Assembly (NCBI GenBank): GCA_009781725.1
Contig: WQVF01000003.1
Span: forward strand, 1-64,000
Direction of reading: 5' to 3'
Length of the DNA: 64,000 bases
Source of the DNA: Defluviitaleaceae bacterium
GTDB lineage: Bacteria; Bacillota; Clostridia; Lachnospirales; WQUN01
The position numbers and the translations under genes were made by a program. Numbering within the stretch: the stretch's first letter is position 1; every line of letters begins with the position of its first letter. Below, piece by piece: positions 8,576 through 17,665 of the stretch. Below the pieces are notes generated by a model that worked only from the letters and a program-made list of their open reading frames with translations, did not search any database and had not been told where the DNA came from.

Positions 8576-9838
8576 GCAATTTCGCGCCACATTTGCAAAG
8601 TATTGTACACGTTCTTTCAACGATGGATATTTCCGGATTGCCTCTTCAGAAAACATACCCGAACCCGTTGCCGCATTCTCATGGCCTATCAAAGCCCATG
8701 CCGCGTCGATTAGATGCTTGAACTCATCCCTTTCAAGGGCCTTGCAAATGAAAGGCTGGAAGGGAGAGTTAATATCCTCGCCGCATATTTCAAATATGCC
8801 ATGTTCCTCACACAAGGATGCCAAACGCCTTACCTGCTCATGGGTATTTCTTGTGGGCATATAGGTAATGGCTTTAAATCCTGCATCTTTAAGAAAAATA
8901 ATAAGCTCATCCAGATAAGCATCCTCGTAGCGTTCTGCTACCTTATCGCCAGTAACAGAATCCCCTACATCGCCTAAGTACGCGTATGCCGGTATTGCGC
9001 CGATGCTTTCTGCAAGCTTGATAAACTCCCCATACTCAGGTAATTCCTCGTCAGCATCAATATAAAAGTCTTTCACCATATGGCCCTTTAGCACACCAAG
9101 TAAATAATATTGATACCAAGGATTGCCGGAATCATTGAGCTTTTCAAGGCTATTACCACTTACCGCAATATCAAATTTATCCTTGAGAAATGAAACAACA
9201 CCGGGGCCGGGGCCAAGCTTATCCATAATTTTTATTGCGAGGGGATATAGTATATGTCGCTCGGTTACAGAGCCTCCGTCATTATATTGTGAAAGGGGTA
9301 GTATATCTCTATCGAAGTCAATTTCCAGTCCTGCTTTACGCACAAAGTTATCCAATTTCTTGGCCATTTGGCGATTGCGGACATTTCTTGCTTCACGGTA
9401 GGGTTTCAAGTAAGCTTCGGCGACCTCTATTTTGTCATGGGGTATCCCATGCATCGCAAGATAAGCGGCGGATTTCTGGTCGGGGTTGTTAATCCGTTTT
9501 CCATTAAATGGGGTATTTTTAAAGCTTACACGTTGCTCGAATCCTACTGTTACCGCGATGCCGATAATCTGCCCGGCTTCGATAAATTCCTGCAATCCCC
9601 CCACACTGTCATGATCCATGATTCCAGCGGTTGCAAGTCCATGGGTCCAAGCCAAATATGCGGCCATTGTTGGAGAATAAGGAGAAAATGAGTATGTGGT
9701 ATGGATATGATTATTCACATTATCGTTAGATTGTGGGGCTTCGAGTTTGCCGGACTTATAAAATGACATGAGCTCCCTTAGAGAAGAAAGCCGTTTTGAT
9801 TTTGCGTCTGCATTGAGTCTTTCAACTAAATTCGTCAT
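8507..9838 (-). CDS. PHP-domain metal-dependent hydrolase-like protein
   Basis: A 443-residue protein with the N-terminal PHP signature HIHTTYS (H44, H46), MDHDS near residue 97 and later His/Asp/Glu residues typical of the trinuclear metal site (for example CGEDINSP near 355). PHP proteins are usually phosphoesterases, but the substrate cannot be told. Its ATG overlaps the TGA of the aldolase/dehydrogenase gene by 4 bp, so the two are co-translated, placing it in the sugar-phosphate pathway. The last roughly 20 residues are encoded by a dispersed repeat and are probably not native. Confidence 0.8.
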   Translation of the reverse strand: MTNLVERLNADAKSKRLSSLRELMSFYKSGKLEAPQSNDNVNNHIHTTYSFSPYSPTMAAYLAWTHGLATAGIMDHDSVGGLQEFIEAGQIIGIAVTVGFEQRVSFKNTPFNGKRINNPDQKSAAYLAMHGIPHDKIEVAEAYLKPYREARNVRNRQMAKKLDNFVRKAGLEIDFDRDILPLSQYNDGGSVTERHILYPLAIKIMDKLGPGPGVVSFLKDKFDIAVSGNSLEKLNDSGNPWYQYYLLGVLKGHMVKDFYIDADEELPEYGEFIKLAESIGAIPAYAYLGDVGDSVTGDKVAERYEDAYLDELIIFLKDAGFKAITYMPTRNTHEQVRRLASLCEEHGIFEICGEDINSPFQPFICKALERDEFKHLIDAAWALIGHENAATGSGMFSEEAIRKYPSLKERVQYFANVARNCNHMGSEAAPTRKLSCLDGEVGP

Positions 9839-11784
9839 CCTAGCATCACCTGTCCCCCGGTTACAGGTATGGCTTGGCCGGTTTCATACTGCTGCTCAAC
9901 AGCATACAGTATTGCCCGTACCACATCAGCTATTTCGCAACCTCGCCTCATAGGAACCCGGTCTTCGTAGTATTTGCGCACATCGGCTAGACTCGTTGCG
10001 CCCTTCACCTTACCTGCATCCAGATATTGCTTGAATAAGCCGTTTTCCGGATCTGACCATAGAGGGCCGTCCAGGTAGTTTCCGGGGCAGACGGCGTTGA
10101 CCTTGATACCGTATTCGATAAATTCCAGTGCAAAGGACTGGGTCAGTCCTATCCCCCCGAATTTACTGCCTGCGTAAGCAAAGTTCTTATTACTTCCCGC
10201 CAGGCCGGATTTTGAGTTAATTTCAATGATATCACTAAGATAGTCAGGGGACATCTCGTTTTGCAGTTTCATTATTTTGGCGGCATGCTTTGCACATAAG
10301 AAATAAGCCGTGTAATTGACTGAGGTCACAAAGTCAAAACTTTCCTTTGTCAGCTCGAATACACTGCCTGCTCTGAGCACTCCCGCATTAGATACAAGTA
10401 AATCCAGACCACCGAAGTTGGCCACGGCTTCATGTATCATGTCCTCAACAGATGCTTCGTCAGTTACATTTACCGCGACGGGGATGGAACAGTATTTTCC
10501 GTATGTCTCGTTAAGCTCAGCCGAGGTTTTTTCCGCGCCGGCCGCATTTATATCCGCAACAACGATATACGCCCCTTCTGCCGCAAGGGACATTGCTATG
10601 CCCTTGCCAAAGCCCTGAGCACTGCCTGTTACGATAGCGATTTTTCCCTCTAGGCGTTTTGTAGATTTTTCTGCATCAAAGGCGGCTCTGGTGCGGTATG
10701 CCTCTATTTCCCAATTCAATATGAAATCTGTAAATGCATCAGGGAGGGGCAGAGGCCCTCCGAAGGATTCTGAGTAAAACGCAACCTTTATTGCGTCAAG
10801 AAACAGAAGCTTTGCGGTTTCCGCTTCTTTTTTGGTGGAGCCGAGGGCTATAAAGCCTAGGCCTTTGATTGCAATAATTTTGGGGGCATATCCCTTTTTA
10901 GTACAATAATTTTCGAAAGCCTTCTTAATGTCTGCGTCCGTATTTATGAATAATGGCTCATCTTTGCAATAGACGATATGGTCGGGGGAAAAGGGTTTGC
11001 CCAGTGCTCTTATAAATCGCTTTTCATCGGATACAACATCCATGACTTGTTTGCTTGTGCAGAAAACCGCCGATGCCATCCCTGTAGGAGAATAAAGCAT
11101 CCGTAACGCCGGGACAATGTGAGATACACTGTCTTTACAATAATCAATTGCCGAAAAGTCTGGCTCGCTCTTGGTTTTCAGCTTTGTCATTACGTTGCTC
11201 ATGGTAGCTTCGATTTCCTCGACAGTGTCTGCGGCAATGAAGATACCGTGGTTTTGCAAAATAGTTATCTTGGGAAACTCACCTGTTTTAGCTTGAGACT
11301 CAGTGAAGGCTTTTTTGCAGGCAAGTGCTAGTATATATCCAGGTTTGGTAAGCTTTATCCACACAGCTATATCGCCAAATAAGTCCCTGCAATGCTTTTC
11401 GCCATTTTTTCCGCATGTCAGCCCGTTTACAAGGGCGGGATGCAAATGTAAGACATATTTATACGGAAATAGGGCGTGAAGAATGGCTTCAACACTGGGA
11501 CGCTTGGCTTCTTCTCCCGGTAACCGGGCGGCAAGCATATCGGCAAGGGCTTCTGCCTCCCGTTTGTCATCCTCAGGGGAATAGTCTTTTTCTAGCATAG
11601 CATGTAATTTGTTCATATCCATCTGAACAAACTGATGGGGCTGTATATCCGCAAGGGCTGTGCCAGAGCCCTTTACATACATGACGCCGGCGTCCTTGAA
11701 TGATGTATTGCCCCCCCCTGCAAGGACATAGTTGGGGTCGGAACCGTATTTATTGGACATTGCTGTTAAAATGTTTAAGCTCAT
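9835..11784 (-). CDS. Class II aldolase / short-chain dehydrogenase fusion
   Basis: A 649-residue two-domain enzyme. Residues 1-390 are a class II aldolase/adducin-type domain (GGGNTSFKD; the metal-site HLHP). Residues about 420-649 are a short-chain dehydrogenase with TGSAQGFGKG, NAGV and YAGSK. Its tail (PGNYLDGPLW to TGQAIPVTGG) is very like sorbitol-6-phosphate 2-dehydrogenase. The layout matches the RhaD/YuxG-type bifunctional proteins, in which an aldolase product is oxidised by the second domain. The start is the ATG after GGAGGAAAACAAT; an earlier TTG- or GTG-type start adds 11 repeat-derived residues. The actual substrate is not known. Confidence 0.85.
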   Translation of the reverse strand: MSLNILTAMSNKYGSDPNYVLAGGGNTSFKDAGVMYVKGSGTALADIQPHQFVQMDMNKLHAMLEKDYSPEDDKREAEALADMLAARLPGEEAKRPSVEAILHALFPYKYVLHLHPALVNGLTCGKNGEKHCRDLFGDIAVWIKLTKPGYILALACKKAFTESQAKTGEFPKITILQNHGIFIAADTVEEIEATMSNVMTKLKTKSEPDFSAIDYCKDSVSHIVPALRMLYSPTGMASAVFCTSKQVMDVVSDEKRFIRALGKPFSPDHIVYCKDEPLFINTDADIKKAFENYCTKKGYAPKIIAIKGLGFIALGSTKKEAETAKLLFLDAIKVAFYSESFGGPLPLPDAFTDFILNWEIEAYRTRAAFDAEKSTKRLEGKIAIVTGSAQGFGKGIAMSLAAEGAYIVVADINAAGAEKTSAELNETYGKYCSIPVAVNVTDEASVEDMIHEAVANFGGLDLLVSNAGVLRAGSVFELTKESFDFVTSVNYTAYFLCAKHAAKIMKLQNEMSPDYLSDIIEINSKSGLAGSNKNFAYAGSKFGGIGLTQSFALEFIEYGIKVNAVCPGNYLDGPLWSDPENGLFKQYLDAGKVKGATSLADVRKYYEDRVPMRRGCEIADVVRAILYAVEQQYETGQAIPVTGGQVMLG

Positions 11785-11800
11785 ATTGTTTTCCTCCAAT

Positions 11801-11942
11801 TTGCCCATTACGGGCATTTACCGTCACCAGCTAAGTATGCAAATTTTCGAGTGGGGGCGGCTGCGCTGCCCCCATGCACTCCTTCTTTCGTATTATCGGT
11901 AAAGCGTTACTTTTCCGGTTTTGTCATTTTTGCCGACTCCGG
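11801..11942. repeat. Family F repeat between the aldolase and E1 genes
   Basis: Contains GCCCATTACGGGC, CGTCACCAGCTAAGTATG and TTTTCGAGTGGGGGC followed by a GGCTGCGCTGCC hairpin, as at 8498-8575. It ends with CCGGTTTTGTCATTTTTGCCG, a 21-bp-scale motif that recurs at 59188-59212 ahead of buk. It separates two genes that are otherwise co-directional. Confidence 0.65.
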
Positions 11943-14408
11943 TCAGACTCCCATTTTCGCTGTACGCATCTGCTCAACTACTGTAAAGCTCTCAGTGGGC
12001 ACATGTCCTGGAAGGGGAATTATGTTTTCATTGATTGCATCAAGAATCCAGCCTGCTTGTGGGAAGAAGAACTCGTCAAACTCGAAGGGAGGCGTTATCC
12101 AATTTTTTGCGCCTACTACAACGGGTGGGCCGTCCAAATCATCGAAGCATAGCTCGGTTATATTCCGGGCAATGTCATTTAAGAAAGAGCCTCGGGTGCA
12201 GGCGTCGGAGGCCAGTACGACCTTGCCTGTCTTTTTTACCGACTCGATTATTTTTGTATAATCCAAGGGAACAAGGCTATACAGGTTGATGATATCTGCT
12301 TCCATGTTGTACTTGTTTTTTAGGATATCCGCAGCTTCCACAGCTTTGTACAGGGTTGCACCTATTGTAAGAATTGTTATATCTTTGCCTGTCCGTACTT
12401 GGTTGACACCGCCGATTTCAAGTTCATATGGCTCTGCGGGAACGCCCTGCTCATAAAACTGCTCGCCCATATCATATAGACGCTGACTTTCGAAGAATAC
12501 CACCGGGTCTGTCCCGCCCAGGGCAGTCTGCATTAGCCCCTTGGCTTCATATGGTGTAGCGGGGAAGCAGATTTTCAGGCCCGGAATATGGGCACAAAGA
12601 GCAGTCCAATCCTGAGAATGCTGGGCACCGTATTTTGATCCTACGGATACCCGGAGTACTACAGGCATTTTGAGTATCCCCGCGCTCATGGATTGCCATT
12701 TTGATAGCTGGTTAAATACCTCGTCTCCCGCTCTTCCGATAAAATCGCAATACATTAGCTCAACAATTACCCTGCCTTCGCAGAGGCCGTACCCCACTGC
12801 ACTGCCAACAATTGCGGCTTCCGAAATAGGTGCGTTAAAAAGCCGGGAGTGGGGGAGCACCTCCCCAAGGCCTCGATAAACTGCAAAGGCTCCGCCCCAA
12901 TCCCGGACGTCTTCGCCGTACAATATTAATGAGGAATCTTCGTAGCATTTATCAATGATTGGCTCAAACAAAGCATCGCGATAATTGTAGCATTTCATTT
13001 TACTGACGGCCTTGCCGTCCTTAAAGGCAAAACGCTCCTTGCCTGCGATTTGCTTAACTCTGGAGCATTCTTCTTTGGGTATCAAGGTTGTAGGTGTTTC
13101 TGTTCCGAATGCGGGGACCTTCATATTTGAGAACATAATCCGTTCTACTACGGCCCGGTCTTTGCCAAAATCAGCATAAGGGGAAATTTCCACGTTGGAG
13201 GCCCATTCGCATATTTGTGTCATGCGGTCACGGGTCTCTTTCCAAATATCCTCGAATACACCGTCCGCGGCCACACCCGCATCCACAAGCTCCCCTCGGA
13301 ACACGGTGCATGGGTCAATGGCCATCCAGGAATCCATTTCTTCCTTGGAACGGTAGGCATTTTGGTCAGATGTGGAATGCCCGGAATGACGGTAAGTTAC
13401 TACATCAAGCAGTATAGGGCCGCCAGCGGTTTTCATGATTTCTTTTTTTCTTCTGTATGCGTCAATTACGGCGAGGGGGTTGTATCCCCATACCCGCTCT
13501 GCGTGCATTTGCTCGGCATTTACACCTGCACCTATCCGGGCGAGGATGTCATAGGCCATTGTCTCGCCGCTGGTTTGCCCCCCCATGCCGTAGCCATTGT
13601 TGAAGATATTGAAAATAATTGGCAATCCGCCGGGCTTATCCGTCCAAAGATTGTCAAACTGACCCATGGCGGCAAAGTTAATGGCTTCCCATACAGGCCC
13701 GCAGCCAAGTGAGCCATCGCCGATATTGCATACTACGATGCCATTTTTATTGTTGCATTTCTTATGAAGTGCTCCTCCAACTGAGATTGGTCCGGAGCCG
13801 CCTACAATTGCATTATTGGGATAAACCCCAAAGGGCAGGAAAAAGGCATGCATAGAGCCGCCAAGGCCCATATGGAAACCGTTTTCCCTTGCAAAAATCT
13901 CGGTTAGTGTACCGTAGATGATAAAATAAATCGCCAGTTCTTTTACGGAGGAATGCTTATATATTTTTGAAAGGGTCTTGAGAATGCGCCCTTCCAAGAA
14001 GTTTTCCATAATCTCCATTAGCTCATTGTCGCTGAGTTTTTCGATGCATGACAGGGATTTGGCTAGGATTTCGCTGTGGCTTCTATGATTGCCGAAAATA
14101 ATATCGTCTTTATCCAGTAAATAAGCCTGTCCTACGGCGGCGGCTTCCTGCCCCAAAGATAAATGTGCGGGGCCTGGATATTGAGTTTCGATGCCATTGT
14201 ATACCCCTTGGGTTTTTATCTGGTTAAGCATATGCTCGAATTCTCGTAGGATGGTGATATCCCGGTAAATTCTCACAAGGTCTTTATCGGAATAATCCTT
14301 GCGTGCGTCGGAGACTTTCTTGTTGTAACTGTTTACAGGGATGTCAGTAAAGCTTAGTTTGCCGCTTTTTTGCAGTTCAGTTGGATTGATATTTAAGGAC
14401 TTGGGCAT
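11943..14408 (-). CDS. 2-oxo acid/acetoin dehydrogenase E1, alpha and beta fused
   Basis: An 821-residue thiamine-diphosphate enzyme that decarboxylates a 2-oxo acid (or cleaves acetoin) and passes the acyl group to E2 lipoate. Residues 1-440 are E1 alpha (GGSMHAF at 183-189, TPP motif GDGS at 230-233 with NN at 270-271). Residues about 465-821 are E1 beta (GEDVRDWGGAF, FNAPISEAAIVG). Alpha and beta are usually separate chains. An extra helical stretch (about 115-175) sits before GGSMHAF. The start has AAGGAGCGAAATC upstream. It is followed by the sugar aldolase gene, suggesting the oxo acid comes from that pathway; acetoin or branched-chain substrates remain possible. Confidence 0.9.
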   Translation of the reverse strand: MPKSLNINPTELQKSGKLSFTDIPVNSYNKKVSDARKDYSDKDLVRIYRDITILREFEHMLNQIKTQGVYNGIETQYPGPAHLSLGQEAAAVGQAYLLDKDDIIFGNHRSHSEILAKSLSCIEKLSDNELMEIMENFLEGRILKTLSKIYKHSSVKELAIYFIIYGTLTEIFARENGFHMGLGGSMHAFFLPFGVYPNNAIVGGSGPISVGGALHKKCNNKNGIVVCNIGDGSLGCGPVWEAINFAAMGQFDNLWTDKPGGLPIIFNIFNNGYGMGGQTSGETMAYDILARIGAGVNAEQMHAERVWGYNPLAVIDAYRRKKEIMKTAGGPILLDVVTYRHSGHSTSDQNAYRSKEEMDSWMAIDPCTVFRGELVDAGVAADGVFEDIWKETRDRMTQICEWASNVEISPYADFGKDRAVVERIMFSNMKVPAFGTETPTTLIPKEECSRVKQIAGKERFAFKDGKAVSKMKCYNYRDALFEPIIDKCYEDSSLILYGEDVRDWGGAFAVYRGLGEVLPHSRLFNAPISEAAIVGSAVGYGLCEGRVIVELMYCDFIGRAGDEVFNQLSKWQSMSAGILKMPVVLRVSVGSKYGAQHSQDWTALCAHIPGLKICFPATPYEAKGLMQTALGGTDPVVFFESQRLYDMGEQFYEQGVPAEPYELEIGGVNQVRTGKDITILTIGATLYKAVEAADILKNKYNMEADIINLYSLVPLDYTKIIESVKKTGKVVLASDACTRGSFLNDIARNITELCFDDLDGPPVVVGAKNWITPPFEFDEFFFPQAGWILDAINENIIPLPGHVPTESFTVVEQMRTAKMGV

Positions 14409-14423
14409 GATTTCGCTCCTTCT

Positions 14424-15791
14424 TTAAAAAAATGTCTCACGTATAATTTCACTCACCGTGGGGTGGGGGAATACTATTTCCTTTAGGTCGTCTATGGGCC
14501 AGCAGGATTCTATCATCATGGCGGCTCCGTATATCATTTCTGACGCATAGGGGCCAATCAGATGTGCTCCTATCAGCCGTTGGGTACCTTTTTCGAAGAG
14601 CAGCTTGCATAAGCCGTCGGATTTGTCATTCTCCGCAATAAACCGGCCGGAATAGCGCATTGATAATTTTTTAATCACATACTCTGTGCCTTTATTCTTG
14701 GCGGTTTCTTCGGTTTCTCCCACGCAGGCTACCTCAGGGGAGGTGTAAATAACCGCAGGTATTGCGGTATAGCGCATGTAGTCCTTTTTTTGCAAAATGT
14801 GATTTACCGCAACCTCCGCTTCACGGTAGGCCGTATGGGCCAGCATACTCTTTCCGTTTATGTCCCCTATAGCATATACCCCTGGAATATTTGTCCGCAT
14901 ATTGTTGTCAGTTACAACTGCGCCGTTTTCGGTATATATTCCTAGTGCATCAAGGCCTAGTTTCTTGGTTGCGGCGCGCCGTCCTATTGAGATTAACGCA
15001 AGGTCTGTTTCAATGCGCTCTGGCGTTCCGTCTTTTTCACACATCAAAAAGCCGGGTGCAAATTCCGTTACTTTGCATCCCAGCTTAAATTCGATTCCTT
15101 TATTTTGCATATCTTTCATGAGCAGCTCGGATATTTCAGCATCGGTATATCCGGCAATTTTGCTAAGCATTTCGATTACAGTGACGTTGGAACCGGCTGT
15201 AGCAAAGTATGCTGCCATTTCCAAGCCCACAACCCCTGCGCCGATTACAGTCAGCTTCATGGGGATTTCTTGCAAATCAAGTATTTCGCGGCTGGTTACT
15301 GCATACCCTGTCTCCAATCCTTCCTTCAGGCCAGGAATAGGGGGGACCATCGCTTCGGAACCGGCTGCTATAACTAAGTAGCGTCCGCTGTACCCCACGC
15401 CATCCGCCTCTATAATAAAGGCCTCGCCTTCTTTTCCTTGTATAACAGCCGCCGCTCTTACGATGTTTACCTTGTGAGCTTTCATTTTATGTTCCACGCC
15501 GGATACTAGGGTTTTGACTACTTTATCCTTACGCTCTTTAACCACTTTATGATTTAAGCTGACGTTCTCAGCGGTTACGCCATAGGCACTGCTTTTTTGT
15601 GCATATTCATAGATTTTTGCAGAGTTGAGATATGTTTTGGTAGGGATGCATCCCTCGTTGAGGCAGACGCCCCCAAGAGCGCGTTTTTCAAATAACGTGG
15701 CCGTAAGCCCGCCTTGGGTTGCTCTTTCAGCGGCTAAATAACCGGCTGGGCCGCCGCCTATTATTAATATGTCGCTGTGTATTCTCTCCAT
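14424..15791 (-). CDS. lpdA: Dihydrolipoyl dehydrogenase (E3)
   Basis: A 455-residue FAD disulfide oxidoreductase that reoxidises the E2 dihydrolipoyl group with NAD. It has the FAD motif GGGPAGYLAA, redox cysteines C43 and C48 (CLNEGC), a second Rossmann motif GAGVVGLEMA and the C-terminal catalytic His in FPHPTVSE. There is no fused lipoyl domain. The ATG at 15791 is preceded by AAAGGAGGGATTGAAGCCA; the TTG three codons upstream is too close to the ribosome site. It sits between E2 and E1 as a single operon. Confidence 0.95.
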   Translation of the reverse strand: MERIHSDILIIGGGPAGYLAAERATQGGLTATLFEKRALGGVCLNEGCIPTKTYLNSAKIYEYAQKSSAYGVTAENVSLNHKVVKERKDKVVKTLVSGVEHKMKAHKVNIVRAAAVIQGKEGEAFIIEADGVGYSGRYLVIAAGSEAMVPPIPGLKEGLETGYAVTSREILDLQEIPMKLTVIGAGVVGLEMAAYFATAGSNVTVIEMLSKIAGYTDAEISELLMKDMQNKGIEFKLGCKVTEFAPGFLMCEKDGTPERIETDLALISIGRRAATKKLGLDALGIYTENGAVVTDNNMRTNIPGVYAIGDINGKSMLAHTAYREAEVAVNHILQKKDYMRYTAIPAVIYTSPEVACVGETEETAKNKGTEYVIKKLSMRYSGRFIAENDKSDGLCKLLFEKGTQRLIGAHLIGPYASEMIYGAAMMIESCWPIDDLKEIVFPHPTVSEIIRETFF

Positions 15792-15809
15792 TGGCTTCAA
15801 TCCCTCCTT

Positions 15810-17078
15810 TTATAATGCCATTAGCAAATCAATATTCTCAATATTCTTGGCAAGCTCGAAGGCGAAACGTGAGGCCGGAGCACCGTCTACAGCCCTGTGG
15901 TCATATGTTAGGGCCAGGCCCATGCTTTGATATAGCTCTATATTTCCGTTATTGTCTCTTACCTTTGGGGAAATCCCGCATACACCAAGTATTGCGACTT
16001 GAGGCGGGTTAATTATTGGTGTGAACATTTCCACATTCAACGCGCCTAAATTTGACACAGTAAAAGAAGCACCCTGTAATAAATCAGGATTAATTTTGCC
16101 TGATTTGGCTTGTGTAGCAACGTCTTTAGCCGCCGCTGATAATTCCAAAAGACTCATTTTATCCGCATTAAAAATTGTAGGCACCATCAAGCCCCGAGGT
16201 GTATCAACGGCAAAACCCAAATGTATGCCTGTAAACTTGCGCAAGCTATCTCCGATTAAATGAGCATTTAAATCCGGATGGGCTTTGAGTGTCCGAGCGA
16301 CTGCAAACAACACCATATCGTTGAGGGAAACATTTTCAAATCCCAAACCAGAGCTCTTAAAACGGTGTCTAAGGCTTAGCATAATGGTAGCGTCGCAGGA
16401 ATGAAGATGAGTAAGCTGTGCTATTTCGGAAAGAGACTTGCTCATGGATTTTGCTATTGCCTTGCGGATTGGTGTCATTTTTTCGTCGATATATTCTACA
16501 GAGCTAGGAACTGCGGTAATAGGAGTGCCGCCGATAAAGCCATCAGCCCTGCGTCCTCCGATGCCTTCGCCGGTCTTAATGGAGTTTGCCGCCGCAAGTA
16601 CATCTCTTTCGATAATGCGGCCTCGCGGGCCGGTTGGGGATGCGTAGTTTACATCTACTTTTAGACGTTCTGCCAGCTTTTTGGCTCGTGGAGAGACAGA
16701 GCCTAGTCTTTCGGTGTTTTCAGGCTCTATAACTTGGGGTTGTACCTCTGATATGAGAGATGTGGGGGATGATTCACTTATTAGAATATCAGTTGAAGGA
16801 GATGGGGCTTCCCCCGGTCTTAGAGCGGACACATCCTCGCCCATTTTGCCGATAGCGCATACATTTATCAGGCAAGGTACTTCCTCGCCGCTTTCAAAGA
16901 ATATTTCTACAAGCTCCCCTTCCGCCGTGGATTCACATTCGAAGGTAGCTTTATCAGTTTCATAATCAAAGAGAATATCACCAATATTTACAAAATCACC
17001 AGGTTTTCTATGCCATGTGCCTATAATGCAACTTTCGACTGAAATACCTGCCTTGGGCATTAGAACACCTACAGCCAT
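15810..17078 (-). CDS. Dihydrolipoamide acyltransferase (E2)
   Basis: A 422-residue E2 with one N-terminal lipoyl domain (lysine K43 in the ETDKATFE context), a linker, a peripheral subunit-binding domain near 128-160 (SPRAKKLAERLKVD, GPRGRIIERDV) and a C-terminal catalytic domain ending with the DHRAVDGA active-site motif. It transfers the acyl group from E1 to CoA. Its start at MAVGVLMPKAG has AAAGGGAG upstream. It is the first gene of the minus-strand run, so the promoter should lie in 17079-17236. Acyl specificity cannot be read off. Confidence 0.94.
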   Translation of the reverse strand: MAVGVLMPKAGISVESCIIGTWHRKPGDFVNIGDILFDYETDKATFECESTAEGELVEIFFESGEEVPCLINVCAIGKMGEDVSALRPGEAPSPSTDILISESSPTSLISEVQPQVIEPENTERLGSVSPRAKKLAERLKVDVNYASPTGPRGRIIERDVLAAANSIKTGEGIGGRRADGFIGGTPITAVPSSVEYIDEKMTPIRKAIAKSMSKSLSEIAQLTHLHSCDATIMLSLRHRFKSSGLGFENVSLNDMVLFAVARTLKAHPDLNAHLIGDSLRKFTGIHLGFAVDTPRGLMVPTIFNADKMSLLELSAAAKDVATQAKSGKINPDLLQGASFTVSNLGALNVEMFTPIINPPQVAILGVCGISPKVRDNNGNIELYQSMGLALTYDHRAVDGAPASRFAFELAKNIENIDLLMAL

Positions 17079-17236
17079 TTTTCATTCTCCCTTTCGGATA
17101 TGATTTTTTGCATATAGAATGCCTAATTTCTTGCAGGCACACACGACATGAGTATATTTTCCCGTTGTTGCAATGTCAAGTTTGATGCGCAAGGGGTCAA
17201 GGGGTTTTGGGGAAATTGCTGTGAATTCCAAATATA

Positions 17237-17288
17237 CATGATGCACAAAAAAAGCGTATGGTGCCATACGGATTTTTTGTGCATCATG
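17237..17288. repeat. Family P palindrome, copy 1
   Basis: A near-perfect 52-bp palindrome with the centre CGTATGGTGCCATACG flanked by A-runs and T-runs and ending in CATGATGCAC / GTGCATCATG. The same centre occurs at 23117-23158, 41764-41805 and 51428-51462. It resembles a bidirectional terminator, but here it lies upstream of the E2 start rather than after a gene. Confidence 0.85.
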
Positions 17289-17316
17289 CGGGATGTGAAA
17301 GGTGATTTTAAAATAT

Positions 17317-17374
17317 GCTGGTCTTGAAAACCGTTTGGGGCAACCCCGCAAGGGTTCGGATCCCTTACCCTCCG
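17317..17374 (+). pseudogene. 3' half of a tRNA-Ser (anticodon TGA), 5' half missing
   Basis: The 58 bases read as an anticodon stem-loop GGTCTTGAAAACC (anticodon TGA, serine), a long variable arm TTTGGGGCAACCCC, a T arm (AAGGG TTCGGAT CCCTT) and the 3' acceptor strand ACCCTCCG. The matching 5' acceptor GGAGGGT and D arm are absent upstream, so this cannot be a working tRNA. A 3' tRNA piece beside an accessory island is what integration at a tRNA gene leaves behind. No second copy is in the window. Confidence 0.75.
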
Positions 17375-17378
17375 TGAT

Positions 17379-17416
17379 AAAAGGGTTGAATCGATTAATG
17401 ATTCAATCCTTTTTAT
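17379..17416 (+). terminator. Rho-independent terminator after the tRNA remnant
   Basis: The hairpin AAAAGGGTTGAATC / GATTCAATCCTTTTT has a 7-base loop and a T-run and starts 5 bases after the tRNA acceptor end. It is symmetrical enough to work in both directions. It was probably the terminator of the original tRNA-Ser gene. The rest of 17079-17665 shows no other gene. Confidence 0.75.
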
Positions 17417-17665
17417 ATATTAATTTTACATAGTGAAGCAGTTTTAGATATACTCTGGTTCTCAGGGTTAACTTTCTCTGCCCCGTTTGTTGTCTCATCA
17501 AAATGGTTAAGTATGGGGCTTCCGTTTTCTTATGATACTTTTTTTGATTTGTTCCGGTGATATGCCGATGGTGGCGAATGCGAGGCTTGTAAAACATGTA
17601 TCATGTCGGTATTATATTCATGCAACTGGTCTATATGTACCGGGATGATAGGAGAGAGTACCCAA

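Noticed and set aside
17281-17374. Complete tRNA-Ser gene
   Set aside because: The 5' acceptor strand and D arm are not found in the 240 bases upstream, so only a 3' fragment is called.
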